Below, piece after piece: positions 40,533 through 48,794 of a DNA stretch of 52,742 nt. The DNA is from Candidatus Enterocloster faecavium (GTDB lineage Bacteria > Bacillota > Clostridia > Lachnospirales > Lachnospiraceae), in NCBI GenBank assembly GCA_019118585.1, contig DWYS01000116.1, forward strand, positions 1-52,742, written 5' to 3'. Each line of letters opens with the position of its first letter. Positions within the stretch are counted from its first letter, which is position 1. The notes under the pieces were generated by a model. That model searched no databases and was not told where the DNA came from. It saw only the letters and a program-made list of their open reading frames with translations. The position numbers and the translations under genes are program-made.

Positions 40533-41393
40533 TCAGACCGTTTCTTCCACACCGAATCCAAACCGATACCATACATGATGCCTCGGTATGAAGAACTTTA
40601 TATTCGGACACTCTCTCTCCAAATTTCCGCGAATTACTTCCAGAACCGCCTGAGCATTCAGCTTATCCTTAGGAAGTCCCATGCCCTGAACGATTTCCGG
40701 ATGCGCTGCAAAGAGGGTGTCCCAGATATCATAGTGATGGGGAATCACAACCTTAGGTTGAATTGCCTTTACCAGTCTGGCAAACATCTGATGATCCTGT
40801 TTTGGACTAACATGCATAATAGCGATATCGTTTACGCTGTAACCTGCCATCCGGTGAATCTGCTCCTGAGTAGTCATCCCTCCCCATATCACTATCCTAG
40901 TTCCGTCACTGGCGGTAATCCGATAGTTGAGCATCTCAAGAGAACCATAAAACTCTATCGCTTTTCGTTTTCCATCTTCCGCGATGCAGTAACCCCGATT
41001 CCAGTAATTTCCTCCTTTGGATTCCGTGTGCCGGGCTGCAATAGCTTCGATCTTTAAGTCGTCAAATTCGAAGACCTCTCCACTTCTAACTCGAAACAGC
41101 CGCTCCACATTCAAGTCATACTCCCGGCATAGTTCTTCTGCCGAAAGGTCTCCCACAAAAATAGCCGCGCCCGGAAATTTCTTCTGAATCCTTCCAATAC
41201 TCTGGGCATGGTCAATATGGGTATGTGTCAACAGCACATAATCGGCCCGCTCCAACTTTTCCAGAGGGAAAGGCTCAATCTGGGCCTCATCTAACCACGG
41301 ATCCACCAGCAGATGGGCTCCGCCAGGCAGGATCATCTCAAACCCTGCATTATTCAGCCACCGAAGTTTTATTCCCGAAGAAAACATTTCCAT
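40533..41393 (-). CDS. Metallo-beta-lactamase-fold hydrolase
   Basis: The start at 41393 (MEMFSSGIKLRWLNNAG) has AAGGAAGG upstream; 286 residues. The MBL motif is VLLTHTHIDHAQSIG (HxHxDH), with a preceding LLVDPWLD and later AIAARHTESKGG and VVIPHHYDIWD histidines that complete the two-metal site. It resembles UlaG/YtnP-type MBL proteins that hydrolyse lactones, phosphate esters or act as thioesterase-like enzymes. It is the last gene of the hydroxyacid operon, 4 bases after leuB-like. Its part in the pathway is unknown; hydrolysis of a lactone or CoA ester is a guess. Confidence 0.8.
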   Translation of the reverse strand: MEMFSSGIKLRWLNNAGFEMILPGGAHLLVDPWLDEAQIEPFPLEKLERADYVLLTHTHIDHAQSIGRIQKKFPGAAIFVGDLSAEELCREYDLNVERLFRVRSGEVFEFDDLKIEAIAARHTESKGGNYWNRGYCIAEDGKRKAIEFYGSLEMLNYRITASDGTRIVIWGGMTTQEQIHRMAGYSVNDIAIMHVSPKQDHQMFARLVKAIQPKVVIPHHYDIWDTLFAAHPEIVQGMGLPKDKLNAQAVLEVIRGNLERECPNIKFFIPRHHVWYRFGFGVEETV

Positions 41394-41397
41394 AAGC

Positions 41398-42492
41398 TTA
41401 TCCTTCCTTAATCTTCCGGGCAATCATTTCGCCCATCACTGCAGTTCCTACTACTTGTTTTTTCTCTAAATTTTTCTCTGCCAGGTCCGCCGTCACATAC
41501 CCCTCCTCCAGCACCTGTTCAATCCCCTTTTCTACTGCCTCTGCCTCCTCTTCCAGTCCAAAGGAACAACGCAGCATCAGAGCTACAGCGGCAATCATAC
41601 CCACCGGACACACCATCTGCTTTCCAATCATCGTCTCATCGGGATGGTGAAGCTGATTAGGCGTATATAATCCTGGTCCCTTCACCGACAGTTCTGCGGA
41701 AGCATAGAGTCCGGGTGTACCTGTCAGTCCTGTCCCTTCATCGGAGATAATATCCCCAAACAAATTCGAGGTTACCACCACATCAAACTCTTCCGGATGC
41801 GTTACCAGCTTCAGGGCCGCTGAGTCGATATATCCATGGGAAAGCTGTATCCCGGGGTAGTGTTCCCCCATCTGGGTCACCGTTTTTCTCCAAAGTCTGG
41901 AGCTCTCCAACACATTAGCCTTATCCAGGCTGAGCAGCTTTTTCTTCCTGGCTCCCGCTATCTCAAAAGCGATTTTAGCGGTGTCCCACACAATGTCCAC
42001 ATTGTAATACTCATATTCATAGGCCTCCGCCCCATGCTCTCCCACCTGCCTGACCTGTTCGGAGCAGAGAACCCCTCCCGCGATATCCCTTACAAAGATC
42101 AGATCCAGCCCTCTCTCTGTCACCTCCTTTTTTAAAGGAGACAAGGAGCACAAAGGAGCGTACAGACGTACCGGGCGGATGTTTGTGGTAACCTTCAGAC
42201 AGCGTCTGAGCTTTAAAAGACCGTATTCCGGACGCAGGTGGAAAGGATTGTCCTGATATTTTTTCAGCCCCACGTTTCCCAAAAGCACCGCATCCGATGC
42301 CAGACAAACCCTTTGTGCCTCCTCCGGGAGGGGAGACCCCTGTTCTTCTATACCTTTGCCGCAGGCGGTCACCTCTGTCAGCTTAAGGATGTGACCATAT
42401 CTGCGGCTGATGATTCTTAAAATATCTAGGGCAGGCAGGACCATCTCCGGTCCTGCCCCATCCCCTGGGATCACTGCAATATTCAGTTTCAT
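41398..42492 (-). CDS. leuB: 3-isopropylmalate dehydrogenase-like beta-decarboxylating dehydrogenase
   Basis: The ORF reaches 42663, but the ATG at 42492 (MKLNIAVIPGDGAGPEMVLPAL) has AAGAGG nine bases upstream; 364 residues, normal for LeuB. It carries IPGDGAGPE, the selectivity helix RPEYGLLKLRRCL, NIRPVRLY, LIFVRDIAGGVLCSE, LSLDKANVLESSRLW, FDVVVTSNLFGDIISDEG and TGTPGLYASAEL. The helix keeps the Glu-x-x-Leu-Leu pattern that IPMDH uses for an alkyl side chain, where isocitrate enzymes have Ser/Asn. It should oxidise and decarboxylate a 3-alkylmalate to a 2-oxoacid. The absence of leuA and the presence of a transporter point to catabolism, not leucine synthesis. Confidence 0.85.
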   Translation of the reverse strand: MKLNIAVIPGDGAGPEMVLPALDILRIISRRYGHILKLTEVTACGKGIEEQGSPLPEEAQRVCLASDAVLLGNVGLKKYQDNPFHLRPEYGLLKLRRCLKVTTNIRPVRLYAPLCSLSPLKKEVTERGLDLIFVRDIAGGVLCSEQVRQVGEHGAEAYEYEYYNVDIVWDTAKIAFEIAGARKKKLLSLDKANVLESSRLWRKTVTQMGEHYPGIQLSHGYIDSAALKLVTHPEEFDVVVTSNLFGDIISDEGTGLTGTPGLYASAELSVKGPGLYTPNQLHHPDETMIGKQMVCPVGMIAAVALMLRCSFGLEEEAEAVEKGIEQVLEEGYVTADLAEKNLEKKQVVGTAVMGEMIARKIKEG

Positions 42493-42512
42493 TTTCCGCA
42501 ACCTCTTAAAAG

Positions 42513-43841
42513 TTAATGGAAGAAAGGCCAGAGCAGCGCAATCCAGATTACCATTAACGCGCCTCCAATCCTGGTGGAGATTGAGGCGAAGGCCAGCAGG
42601 TTCATACGATTGGCCGCGGAGAGCACTGCCAGGTCGCCGGAACCGCCGATATTGCAGCAGCATAGACCGGCGGTAACGCCTGCCTCATAGGGCCACAGGC
42701 CAGAAAGCCTCGCAAACAGCATAGCTCCCACAAAAGCGCCCAGCGTACCCATAAAGATTACAACCAACGCTCCAATACTGAACGCCGTTCCCAGTGCAGC
42801 CAAATCCAAAGAATTGATCCCGATACCTGCGATAACCATGGGGAATATGGCTTTCAGCGCAAAATTCATCGCATATACGCAGTTATTCTCCATCTCCTCA
42901 GGCAGAATCGCCGTACACTTAGCAATGATGATAAAAATAATCGTCCACGCAAGGCTGGGAATCGCGCTCAGCCCGGGAAGGCCTCCCACAATACAGCCCA
43001 TCAGATAAAATCCGAGGCCGATAAAGATACCGGAACCTAATGCCGCGTAATCCAGAGAAGAGCTTGGACGCTTCTTTTCTTCGTCCATTTTTTCTCCCTT
43101 TCTCCGTAAAATATCTCCATTTCCATTCATCCCCTTCATCCTGGCAGTAATCTTACCTCCCACTGCCGCCATAACAATAGCGATTACATTGGAAATAGAC
43201 ACATAGCAGAGATAACGTCCGGAATTTACCATCATATCCGTGCCAGTCAGGTTCGTATATAAACTAGGGATTGTCACTAGAGCTCCGCCGGACCCCCCGG
43301 ACATACAGGGAGCACCTACGTCGAAAAGAGCATCCACCACGCCAAAGCCGGTGATGATCCCGCCCAAAGCGCAAAACAGCAGTGCAAAGAACTGACTTCC
43401 CAAAATTGTCGGCATGTATCGTGCCGTAGCGCCCAGGATGATCTTCCGGTCCATAACCATGATCGAGCCAGCCATTAGGAGTGCAATATACACATTCTGG
43501 AATCCTCCCGACATCAGGACCTTAACACCATTCTGAAGATTTTCCGGGATCAGGCCCAGAAAGTTGATCAATGCACACCCAAGCATCGGAAGCAGGCAGA
43601 CTCCGCCCAGATAGTCATTTAAGATAGGTACTGTTCCTCCAATCCAATACAGGAGTCCTCCCACTGCCATCAAAAACGCGACCGTCGCCACATAATCTGT
43701 TGCCACATAGCTGCCCGCTTCATTTGAGTAAATCGTAACCGTAGGCATAAAGCCCATATAAACCGTCACCATTACCACGATAAAGAATACGACAAAATAT
43801 GGAATCTTCATTCCACAGATACGATATTCGCTTTTCGCCAT
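42513..43841 (-). CDS. 2-hydroxycarboxylate transporter (2HCT/CitS family)
   Basis: 442 residues, about 11 hydrophobic segments. 2HCT hallmarks are the re-entrant-loop Gly-rich motif VGAPCMSGGSGGALVTIPSLY and the C-terminal CCNIGGSGDLAVLSAANRMNLLAFASISTRIGGALMVIW, whose Arg is the substrate-carboxylate-binding residue in CitS. Members (CitS, MleP, CimH) carry citrate, malate, lactate or related 2-hydroxyacids with Na+ or H+, or by exchange. It sits inside the operon between the acyl kinase and leuB-like genes, so it is the probable entry route for the pathway substrate, or an exchanger with the end product. A charged cytoplasmic loop (KGMNGNGDILRRKGEKMDEEKKR) splits the two halves. Confidence 0.88.
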   Translation of the reverse strand: MAKSEYRICGMKIPYFVVFFIVVMVTVYMGFMPTVTIYSNEAGSYVATDYVATVAFLMAVGGLLYWIGGTVPILNDYLGGVCLLPMLGCALINFLGLIPENLQNGVKVLMSGGFQNVYIALLMAGSIMVMDRKIILGATARYMPTILGSQFFALLFCALGGIITGFGVVDALFDVGAPCMSGGSGGALVTIPSLYTNLTGTDMMVNSGRYLCYVSISNVIAIVMAAVGGKITARMKGMNGNGDILRRKGEKMDEEKKRPSSSLDYAALGSGIFIGLGFYLMGCIVGGLPGLSAIPSLAWTIIFIIIAKCTAILPEEMENNCVYAMNFALKAIFPMVIAGIGINSLDLAALGTAFSIGALVVIFMGTLGAFVGAMLFARLSGLWPYEAGVTAGLCCCNIGGSGDLAVLSAANRMNLLAFASISTRIGGALMVIWIALLWPFFH

Positions 43842-43890
43842 AAGTAACCTCCTCGGGTTATTTCAACCCTGATATGATTTTGTATTGATT

Positions 43891-44958
43891 TTACTGGTAA
43901 ATCTGCACTTCTTCTTCCCCGCGCTCCACACGCATGGCGCCCTCATACAGAGCCTGGATTTCTCCCTCTCCCGGATACCGGTAGACCGGAGCGATAAAGG
44001 AAACCCGGTCGGTAATCCAATCGGTCATCCGTTTGGAGTGGGCGATTCCGCCGGTCAGAGCAATGGCGTCCACTCTTCCGTTTACGGTTGTTGCCAACGC
44101 CCCTACCTCCTTGGCAATCTGGTAGGCTGTGGTCTCAAAGACCAGCTTGGCGTAGTCATCCCCTTCCTCAATGCGCTTTTCCACTTCTCTAGCGTCATTG
44201 GTACCCAGGTGACTGACCCAGCCTCCTCTTCCGACCATGGTCTTGTAGGCCTGTTCATAGGTTAGCCCTTCACGGTAGGCCAGATCCAGCACATCGCTGT
44301 TGGGGAGCCCTCCGGAACGCTCCGGCGACATAGGGCCGTCTCCATCCAGACCGTTGTTGACATCCACTACCTTCCCCTTTCGGTGCATGCCCACCGTCAC
44401 GCCTCCGCCGATATGGCAGACGATCACATTTACATCCTGGTAGCTCTTCCCCAAGACCCTGGCTACCTTACGGGCAATGGCCTTCTGGTTCAAAACATGG
44501 AACTGGCAGACGCGGTTAACGTCTTTCAGTCCTGTCATTCTCGCCAGGGGCCAGAGCTCATCTACCACTACCGGGTCCACGATGTAGGCTTTTACTCCGG
44601 CCTCATCGGCCAGTTCCCTGGCGATCAAAGCGCCCAGATTGCAGGCATGCTCCTTTTTGGGATGGAGCATCTCCTGGACCATGGCGTCATTGACCTCGTA
44701 GGTGCCGCCTGGGATGGGCTTTAAGAGTCCTCCCCGGGCGGAGATGCACAGCAGCTCGTCCAATCCAATGCCGGCCTTTTCCAGCACCTCCTCCACCTTT
44801 TTCAAGCGGAATTCCTTCTGGTCCGCAACATGGGCGAAGGGTCTTAACTCCTCCGGTGAGTGTTGGATGCTCTCCAAATGGATCATCTCATCGTCGCAGT
44901 AAACCGCAATCTTCGTGGAGGTCGAGCCCGGATTGATGATCAGAACCTTATCCCTCAT
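43891..44958 (-). CDS. buk: Butyrate kinase family acyl kinase
   Basis: The start at 44958 (MRDKVLIINPGSTSTKIAVY) fits the family and lies inside the end of the ptb gene (11-base overlap), with AGGAGG upstream; 355 residues. ASKHA-fold motifs: INPGSTSTKIAV (phosphate 1), VNVIVCHIGGGVTVGMHRKGKVVDVNNGLDGDGPMSPERSG, and VDAIALTGGIAHSKRM. It transfers phosphate from an acyl phosphate to ADP, giving an acid and ATP. Butyrate kinases also take propionyl, isobutyryl and branched acyl phosphates. With the coupled phosphate acyltransferase it is the ATP-yielding end of the operon's pathway. Confidence 0.92.
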   Translation of the reverse strand: MRDKVLIINPGSTSTKIAVYCDDEMIHLESIQHSPEELRPFAHVADQKEFRLKKVEEVLEKAGIGLDELLCISARGGLLKPIPGGTYEVNDAMVQEMLHPKKEHACNLGALIARELADEAGVKAYIVDPVVVDELWPLARMTGLKDVNRVCQFHVLNQKAIARKVARVLGKSYQDVNVIVCHIGGGVTVGMHRKGKVVDVNNGLDGDGPMSPERSGGLPNSDVLDLAYREGLTYEQAYKTMVGRGGWVSHLGTNDAREVEKRIEEGDDYAKLVFETTAYQIAKEVGALATTVNGRVDAIALTGGIAHSKRMTDWITDRVSFIAPVYRYPGEGEIQALYEGAMRVERGEEEVQIYQ

Positions 44959-45871
44959 GGCCCGCCTCCTCCTGACTTCCGGCAATCAGCAGCGCAAGGG
45001 CAATACTGTTGAGCTTTGTCTCCGGCGCATCGGAGCGGGATGTGATCACCACAGGCGCAGCCGCCCCCATCAGAACCCCGGCGATCTCGCATCTTGCCAT
45101 GTAAACCAGGGTTTTCCACATAATATTTCCGCATTCAATATTGGGCATCAGAAGCACATCCGCGTGACCGGCCACCGGGCTGTTGATTCCTTTATGCTTG
45201 GCCGCATCCACATCCAGAGCGTTGTCCAGTCCTAAGGGACCGTCTACCGTAATCCCTTTAAACTGCCCCCTCTGGCTCATGATCGCCAGGGAGCCGGCGT
45301 CAATGGTGGGCTGCATGGAGGGATTGATCACCTCCACGGCGCAGACGGCGGCTGCCTTGGGATTTTCAATTTCCAGCGCTTTGCATACCGGAATAGTATT
45401 GTTGATCATACCGATTTTTTCTTCCAGAGTGGGATACATGATCATAGCCGCATCCGTCATGAGGATCAGACGGTCCATCTTAACAGAGTCAAATACCGCC
45501 ACATGGCTTAAAAGCTTGCCGGTCCTCAGCCCATACTCCTTATTCAGTACCGCTTTCAGGAAATCCGCCGTTCCAATCAGCCCCTTCATCACCAGATGGG
45601 CCTCCTTGTCGTGAACCAGTCTGACCGCCCGTTCCGCTGCTTTTTTCGGTTCCGGCTCATGGATCACCGTCACCCGGTTTAAATCCAGTTCAATCTCCTC
45701 CGCAATCTGACGGATCTTCGATTCGTCCCCGCAGAGAGTGGCCTCCGCGATCCCTAAATCCATAGCTTCCTTGACTGCTTCCAGAACCGGACGATCCTCG
45801 GCGGCGGCCACGGCCACCCTCCGTTTTTCTCTCTCCAGAAGTCTGTCCTTTACCTCCCGCAGTGATTTCAT
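44948..45871 (-). CDS. ptb: Phosphate butyryltransferase-type acyltransferase
   Basis: 307 residues of the PTA/PTB fold: MKSLREVKDRLLEREKRRVAVAAAEDRPVLEAVKEAMD, HLVMKGLIGTADFLKAVLNKEYGLRTGKLLSHVAVFD, LILMTDAAMIMYPTLEEKIGMINNT and HADVLLMPNIECGNIMWKTLVYMARCEIAGVLMGAAAPVVITSRSDAPETKLNSIALAL. It exchanges CoA for phosphate on butyryl-CoA or a similar short or branched acyl-CoA. It overlaps buk and is 24 bases after the LeuC-like gene. Unlike the usual clostridial setting next to butyrate-synthesis genes, it sits in a hydroxyacid-oxidation operon. Confidence 0.92.
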   Translation of the reverse strand: MKSLREVKDRLLEREKRRVAVAAAEDRPVLEAVKEAMDLGIAEATLCGDESKIRQIAEEIELDLNRVTVIHEPEPKKAAERAVRLVHDKEAHLVMKGLIGTADFLKAVLNKEYGLRTGKLLSHVAVFDSVKMDRLILMTDAAMIMYPTLEEKIGMINNTIPVCKALEIENPKAAAVCAVEVINPSMQPTIDAGSLAIMSQRGQFKGITVDGPLGLDNALDVDAAKHKGINSPVAGHADVLLMPNIECGNIMWKTLVYMARCEIAGVLMGAAAPVVITSRSDAPETKLNSIALALLIAGSQEEAGHEG

Positions 45872-45895
45872 TCCACATCCTCCAGTCTATTTCAA

Positions 45896-47146
45896 TTAAA
45901 GCTTTCTCGGGTCCGCAATCTCACCCTTCAGAGCAGAAGCTGCCGCCACCGCCGGGGATGAGAGGTAGACCTGAGCTTTAGGAGAGCCGTAGCGTCCTAA
46001 AAAGTTTCGGTTGTTGGTTCCCAAGGCTATCTCACCATCGGAGAGCAGTCCCATGGTACGCCCCTCACAGAAGGAGCAGTAGGGCGGCGTTACCATCCCT
46101 CCTGCCTCCACCAGAGTCTGGATATATCCCAGTTCCATGGCCTTCTCCATGATCGAGTTGGAAGCCGGAGTGACAATAAATTTCAGGTTATGGCTGATGG
46201 TTTTTCCCTTAAGGATTCCGGCCGCAATCTCTAAATCCTCCAGCCTTCCGTTGGTACAGGAACCCAGAAATACCTGGTCCAGCTTAGTTCCCTCCACCTC
46301 GGAAAGGGGATGAACATTGTCCACATAAGGCGGGCAGGAAAGTACCGGTTCCAAATCCTCCGCCCGGTAGGTCAGAACACGCTCGTAGACCGCGTCCTCA
46401 TCCGCTTTCACCCAGGACACCGTATCGTAATCCACCTTGCTGTACTCCGCTGTTTTGCGGTCCACGCCAAAGAGTCCCACTTTTCCGCCGCACTCCACTA
46501 CCATGTTGGCAATAGTCATTCTTCCATCGATGCTCAAGGAATCGATAGCTGTACCGCAGAATTCCAGAGATTTGTAAGTGCCGCCCGCTGCTCCCAGGTC
46601 TCCCAATACCCGCAAGATGATGTCTTTTGCATATACATGGGGCGGAAGGACTCCATCAATCTGAATCTTAATGGCACTTGGAACTCTCAGCCACATCTCC
46701 CCGGTTCCCCAGATAGAGGCCATCTCCGTGTACCCGATCCCTGTGGAGAAGCAGCCTACCGCTCCGTAGGTAGGAGTATGGGAGTCTGTTACAAACACGA
46801 TATCTCCCGGCTTTGCGTAACCCAGTTCCGGAATCAGCTGGTGAACGATTCCTCCCGTAGCGTGGAAATGTTTGATTCCATATTCCTCGATCAGCTGATA
46901 ACCCGCTTCCAGGCTTCTGGGGTCGCCTTCCAGACAGGCCGGATTTAAATGGTCGTGCATAATTCCGATCTTGTCGGAATTCCACACCTTTGTCAGCCCC
47001 ATCTTTTTCATTTTGTCCTGGAGGAAGGAAGTGTAGATATCATGGATTACCACAAAATCCGGTTCCACAATGACCAGGTCTCCCGGTTTCACTTCCTTTC
47101 CGTCGATATGCTTCATAATAATTTTTTCCGCCAGTGTGTGTCCCAT
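45896..47146 (-). CDS. LeuC-type aconitase-family dehydratase, large subunit
   Basis: 416 residues, the size of short (archaeal-type) LeuC/homoaconitase large subunits. Active-site features: HDHLNP, GGIVHQLIPE, FVTDSHTPTYGAVGCFSTG, SIDGRMTIANM. The three cluster-binding cysteines are Cys297 in LGSCTNGR, and Cys357 and Cys360 in PPYCSFCEG, so a [4Fe-4S] cluster is expected. The C-terminal loop reads ALGTNNRNFLGRYG where LeuC has STSNRNFEGRQG, a clear deviation in the substrate-binding loop. It should isomerise a 2-hydroxyacid (2-alkylmalate) by dehydration and rehydration, working with the LeuD-like domain encoded 12 bases upstream. Confidence 0.85.
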   Translation of the reverse strand: MGHTLAEKIIMKHIDGKEVKPGDLVIVEPDFVVIHDIYTSFLQDKMKKMGLTKVWNSDKIGIMHDHLNPACLEGDPRSLEAGYQLIEEYGIKHFHATGGIVHQLIPELGYAKPGDIVFVTDSHTPTYGAVGCFSTGIGYTEMASIWGTGEMWLRVPSAIKIQIDGVLPPHVYAKDIILRVLGDLGAAGGTYKSLEFCGTAIDSLSIDGRMTIANMVVECGGKVGLFGVDRKTAEYSKVDYDTVSWVKADEDAVYERVLTYRAEDLEPVLSCPPYVDNVHPLSEVEGTKLDQVFLGSCTNGRLEDLEIAAGILKGKTISHNLKFIVTPASNSIMEKAMELGYIQTLVEAGGMVTPPYCSFCEGRTMGLLSDGEIALGTNNRNFLGRYGSPKAQVYLSSPAVAAASALKGEIADPRKL

Positions 47147-47158
47147 TCTTCTCCCTCC

Positions 47159-48775
47159 TTACAGCTGATGATTCTGCACTTTTTTCATAATGCTTTTAAC
47201 CAGTCCGCCGTCCATGATAATGTTGTATAAGTTTTCAGGGACAGCCGGAATCGCATAGGTCTTTCCATTGGCAGTAATCTGCTGCTTATCCAGTTCTACC
47301 CGGATCACATCTCCCTCATTTACCTCATCCGGAAGTTCCTTGCACTCTAAAAGCAGAATCCCATTGTTGATCGCATTGCGGAAAAAAATTCTCGCAAAAG
47401 ATTTCGCGATAATACAGTGAACACCGCAGGCCAGGATTACTTCAGCCGCCTGTTCTCTGGAGGAACCGCAGCCGAAATTGCTGCCGGCCACGATCAAATC
47501 CCCTTCTTTCAGAAGAGTGGGCAGTTCCGGACGCAGGGGTTCGAAGGCATGAGATTTAATTTCATCCATGGTTTCATAGTTGAGATGCTGAGTAGGGATA
47601 ATAATATCCGTATCAATGTCATCCCCAAATTTCCAGCAACGGCCTTCAAAGGTCAGCGAACGGTGTTCCTCCGTCTTCTCCTCCTTCTTTACCTTTGCAA
47701 GTCCCATCTCGCCGGAAAGGGCGGCTTGGACGGCTGTGCGTGTGTCCGATATATAAGTTTTGGAGGTATCAAATCCTGCATAGCCTTTCCGATTTTCCAC
47801 ATCGTTGGAAACCATTACCTCATCCTTGCCCACCCGGCCCTGGACTTCCGGATTTCCACACTGGTTGATCACCAGACCTCCTGCCTCCATGATATCTGTA
47901 ATATATCCTTTAGAGGCCGCTTCTACGTAAATCTCCGCAGTGGCAGGTGCCGCTACCAGCCGCACGCCGTAAGCTACCTTACGGCCTTTCAGCATGTGGG
48001 CGGCAAGGGCAAGACTCTTTAACCCGCCTCCCGCCGTTCCGCCGATAAAGACGCATTTTACCTTTACATAGGGCAGACTGCTGGCCGGCACGATGGTCTC
48101 ATAGATGTCCGGCAGTACTACCTGAGGTACGACTGAGCTCAGGTCAAATTTCAAATCTGCTTCCTGTTCCTGAATCCCGGGCTCAAATACCGGAACCCCT
48201 TCGGTCTTCTGGAGCACATCACAGATTGTGATACGCTCCTCCAGGGACAGTTCCATCGCTCCCGCCCCGAAAATTTTGAGGATTTTTCCCTTTCCTCCTC
48301 CCGATCCGATAACTTTTACCATCTCCAATGCCAGATCCTTGGCCTCTGCCGTGCCTTCCAGTTTCCCTTTCAGCAAGATCCGGCAGATCCCAGGCTCTTC
48401 TCTTTTCAGGCATTCTCCCGAAAGAAGAGCAGCCATTTCATTCGGCGTCACGCAGATTCCGTATGCTCCTGCGGCTCCCACGGAAGTAATCTGAGGCGTA
48501 CAGCCGGCGATCACCTGTCCCGCTTTGGCGTACTGTCCGCAAACAATATAGGGGCTCATTCCTCTTCCATAGAAGAGAGGGATCTCCTCCCGGTCCGCCG
48601 CCGTCATCAGGGATTTGTGGAGTCCGGACACCGCCTGAGAATTGGGCGGCACTACCTGGTCCACTACAACAATGGCAGGCACCTCTTTGTTCCTTCCCTT
48701 CTGAAGCATCCGCTCTCCGTCCTCAATGTCCTCCAGGACGCATAAGTCCACTTTTACATCTAAGGTTTTCTCCAT
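47159..48775 (-). CDS. Fusion: degenerate LeuC-like domain + LeuD small subunit
   Basis: The start at 48775 (MEKTLDVKVDLCVLED) has GAGGGGTGG upstream; 538 residues. Residues 1 to about 355 follow the aconitase large-subunit fold (VVVDQVVPPNS; LSLEERITICDV; IMEAGG), but the active site is eroded. HQ is lost (GMSPY), DSHT becomes TPQI, the SCTNG cysteine becomes GGTAGGG, and of the C-x2-C pair only Cys306 stays (CGNP). Residues 373-538 are an intact LeuD swivel domain (CWKFGDDIDTDIIIP; AGSNFGCGSSREQA; SFARIFFRNAINNG). Most likely it is the small-subunit partner of the intact LeuC-like protein, carrying a pseudoenzyme domain. It lies 19 bases after nifJ. Confidence 0.85.
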   Translation of the reverse strand: MEKTLDVKVDLCVLEDIEDGERMLQKGRNKEVPAIVVVDQVVPPNSQAVSGLHKSLMTAADREEIPLFYGRGMSPYIVCGQYAKAGQVIAGCTPQITSVGAAGAYGICVTPNEMAALLSGECLKREEPGICRILLKGKLEGTAEAKDLALEMVKVIGSGGGKGKILKIFGAGAMELSLEERITICDVLQKTEGVPVFEPGIQEQEADLKFDLSSVVPQVVLPDIYETIVPASSLPYVKVKCVFIGGTAGGGLKSLALAAHMLKGRKVAYGVRLVAAPATAEIYVEAASKGYITDIMEAGGLVINQCGNPEVQGRVGKDEVMVSNDVENRKGYAGFDTSKTYISDTRTAVQAALSGEMGLAKVKKEEKTEEHRSLTFEGRCWKFGDDIDTDIIIPTQHLNYETMDEIKSHAFEPLRPELPTLLKEGDLIVAGSNFGCGSSREQAAEVILACGVHCIIAKSFARIFFRNAINNGILLLECKELPDEVNEGDVIRVELDKQQITANGKTYAIPAVPENLYNIIMDGGLVKSIMKKVQNHQL

Positions 48776-48794
48776 TATCTTCCACCCCTCAATA

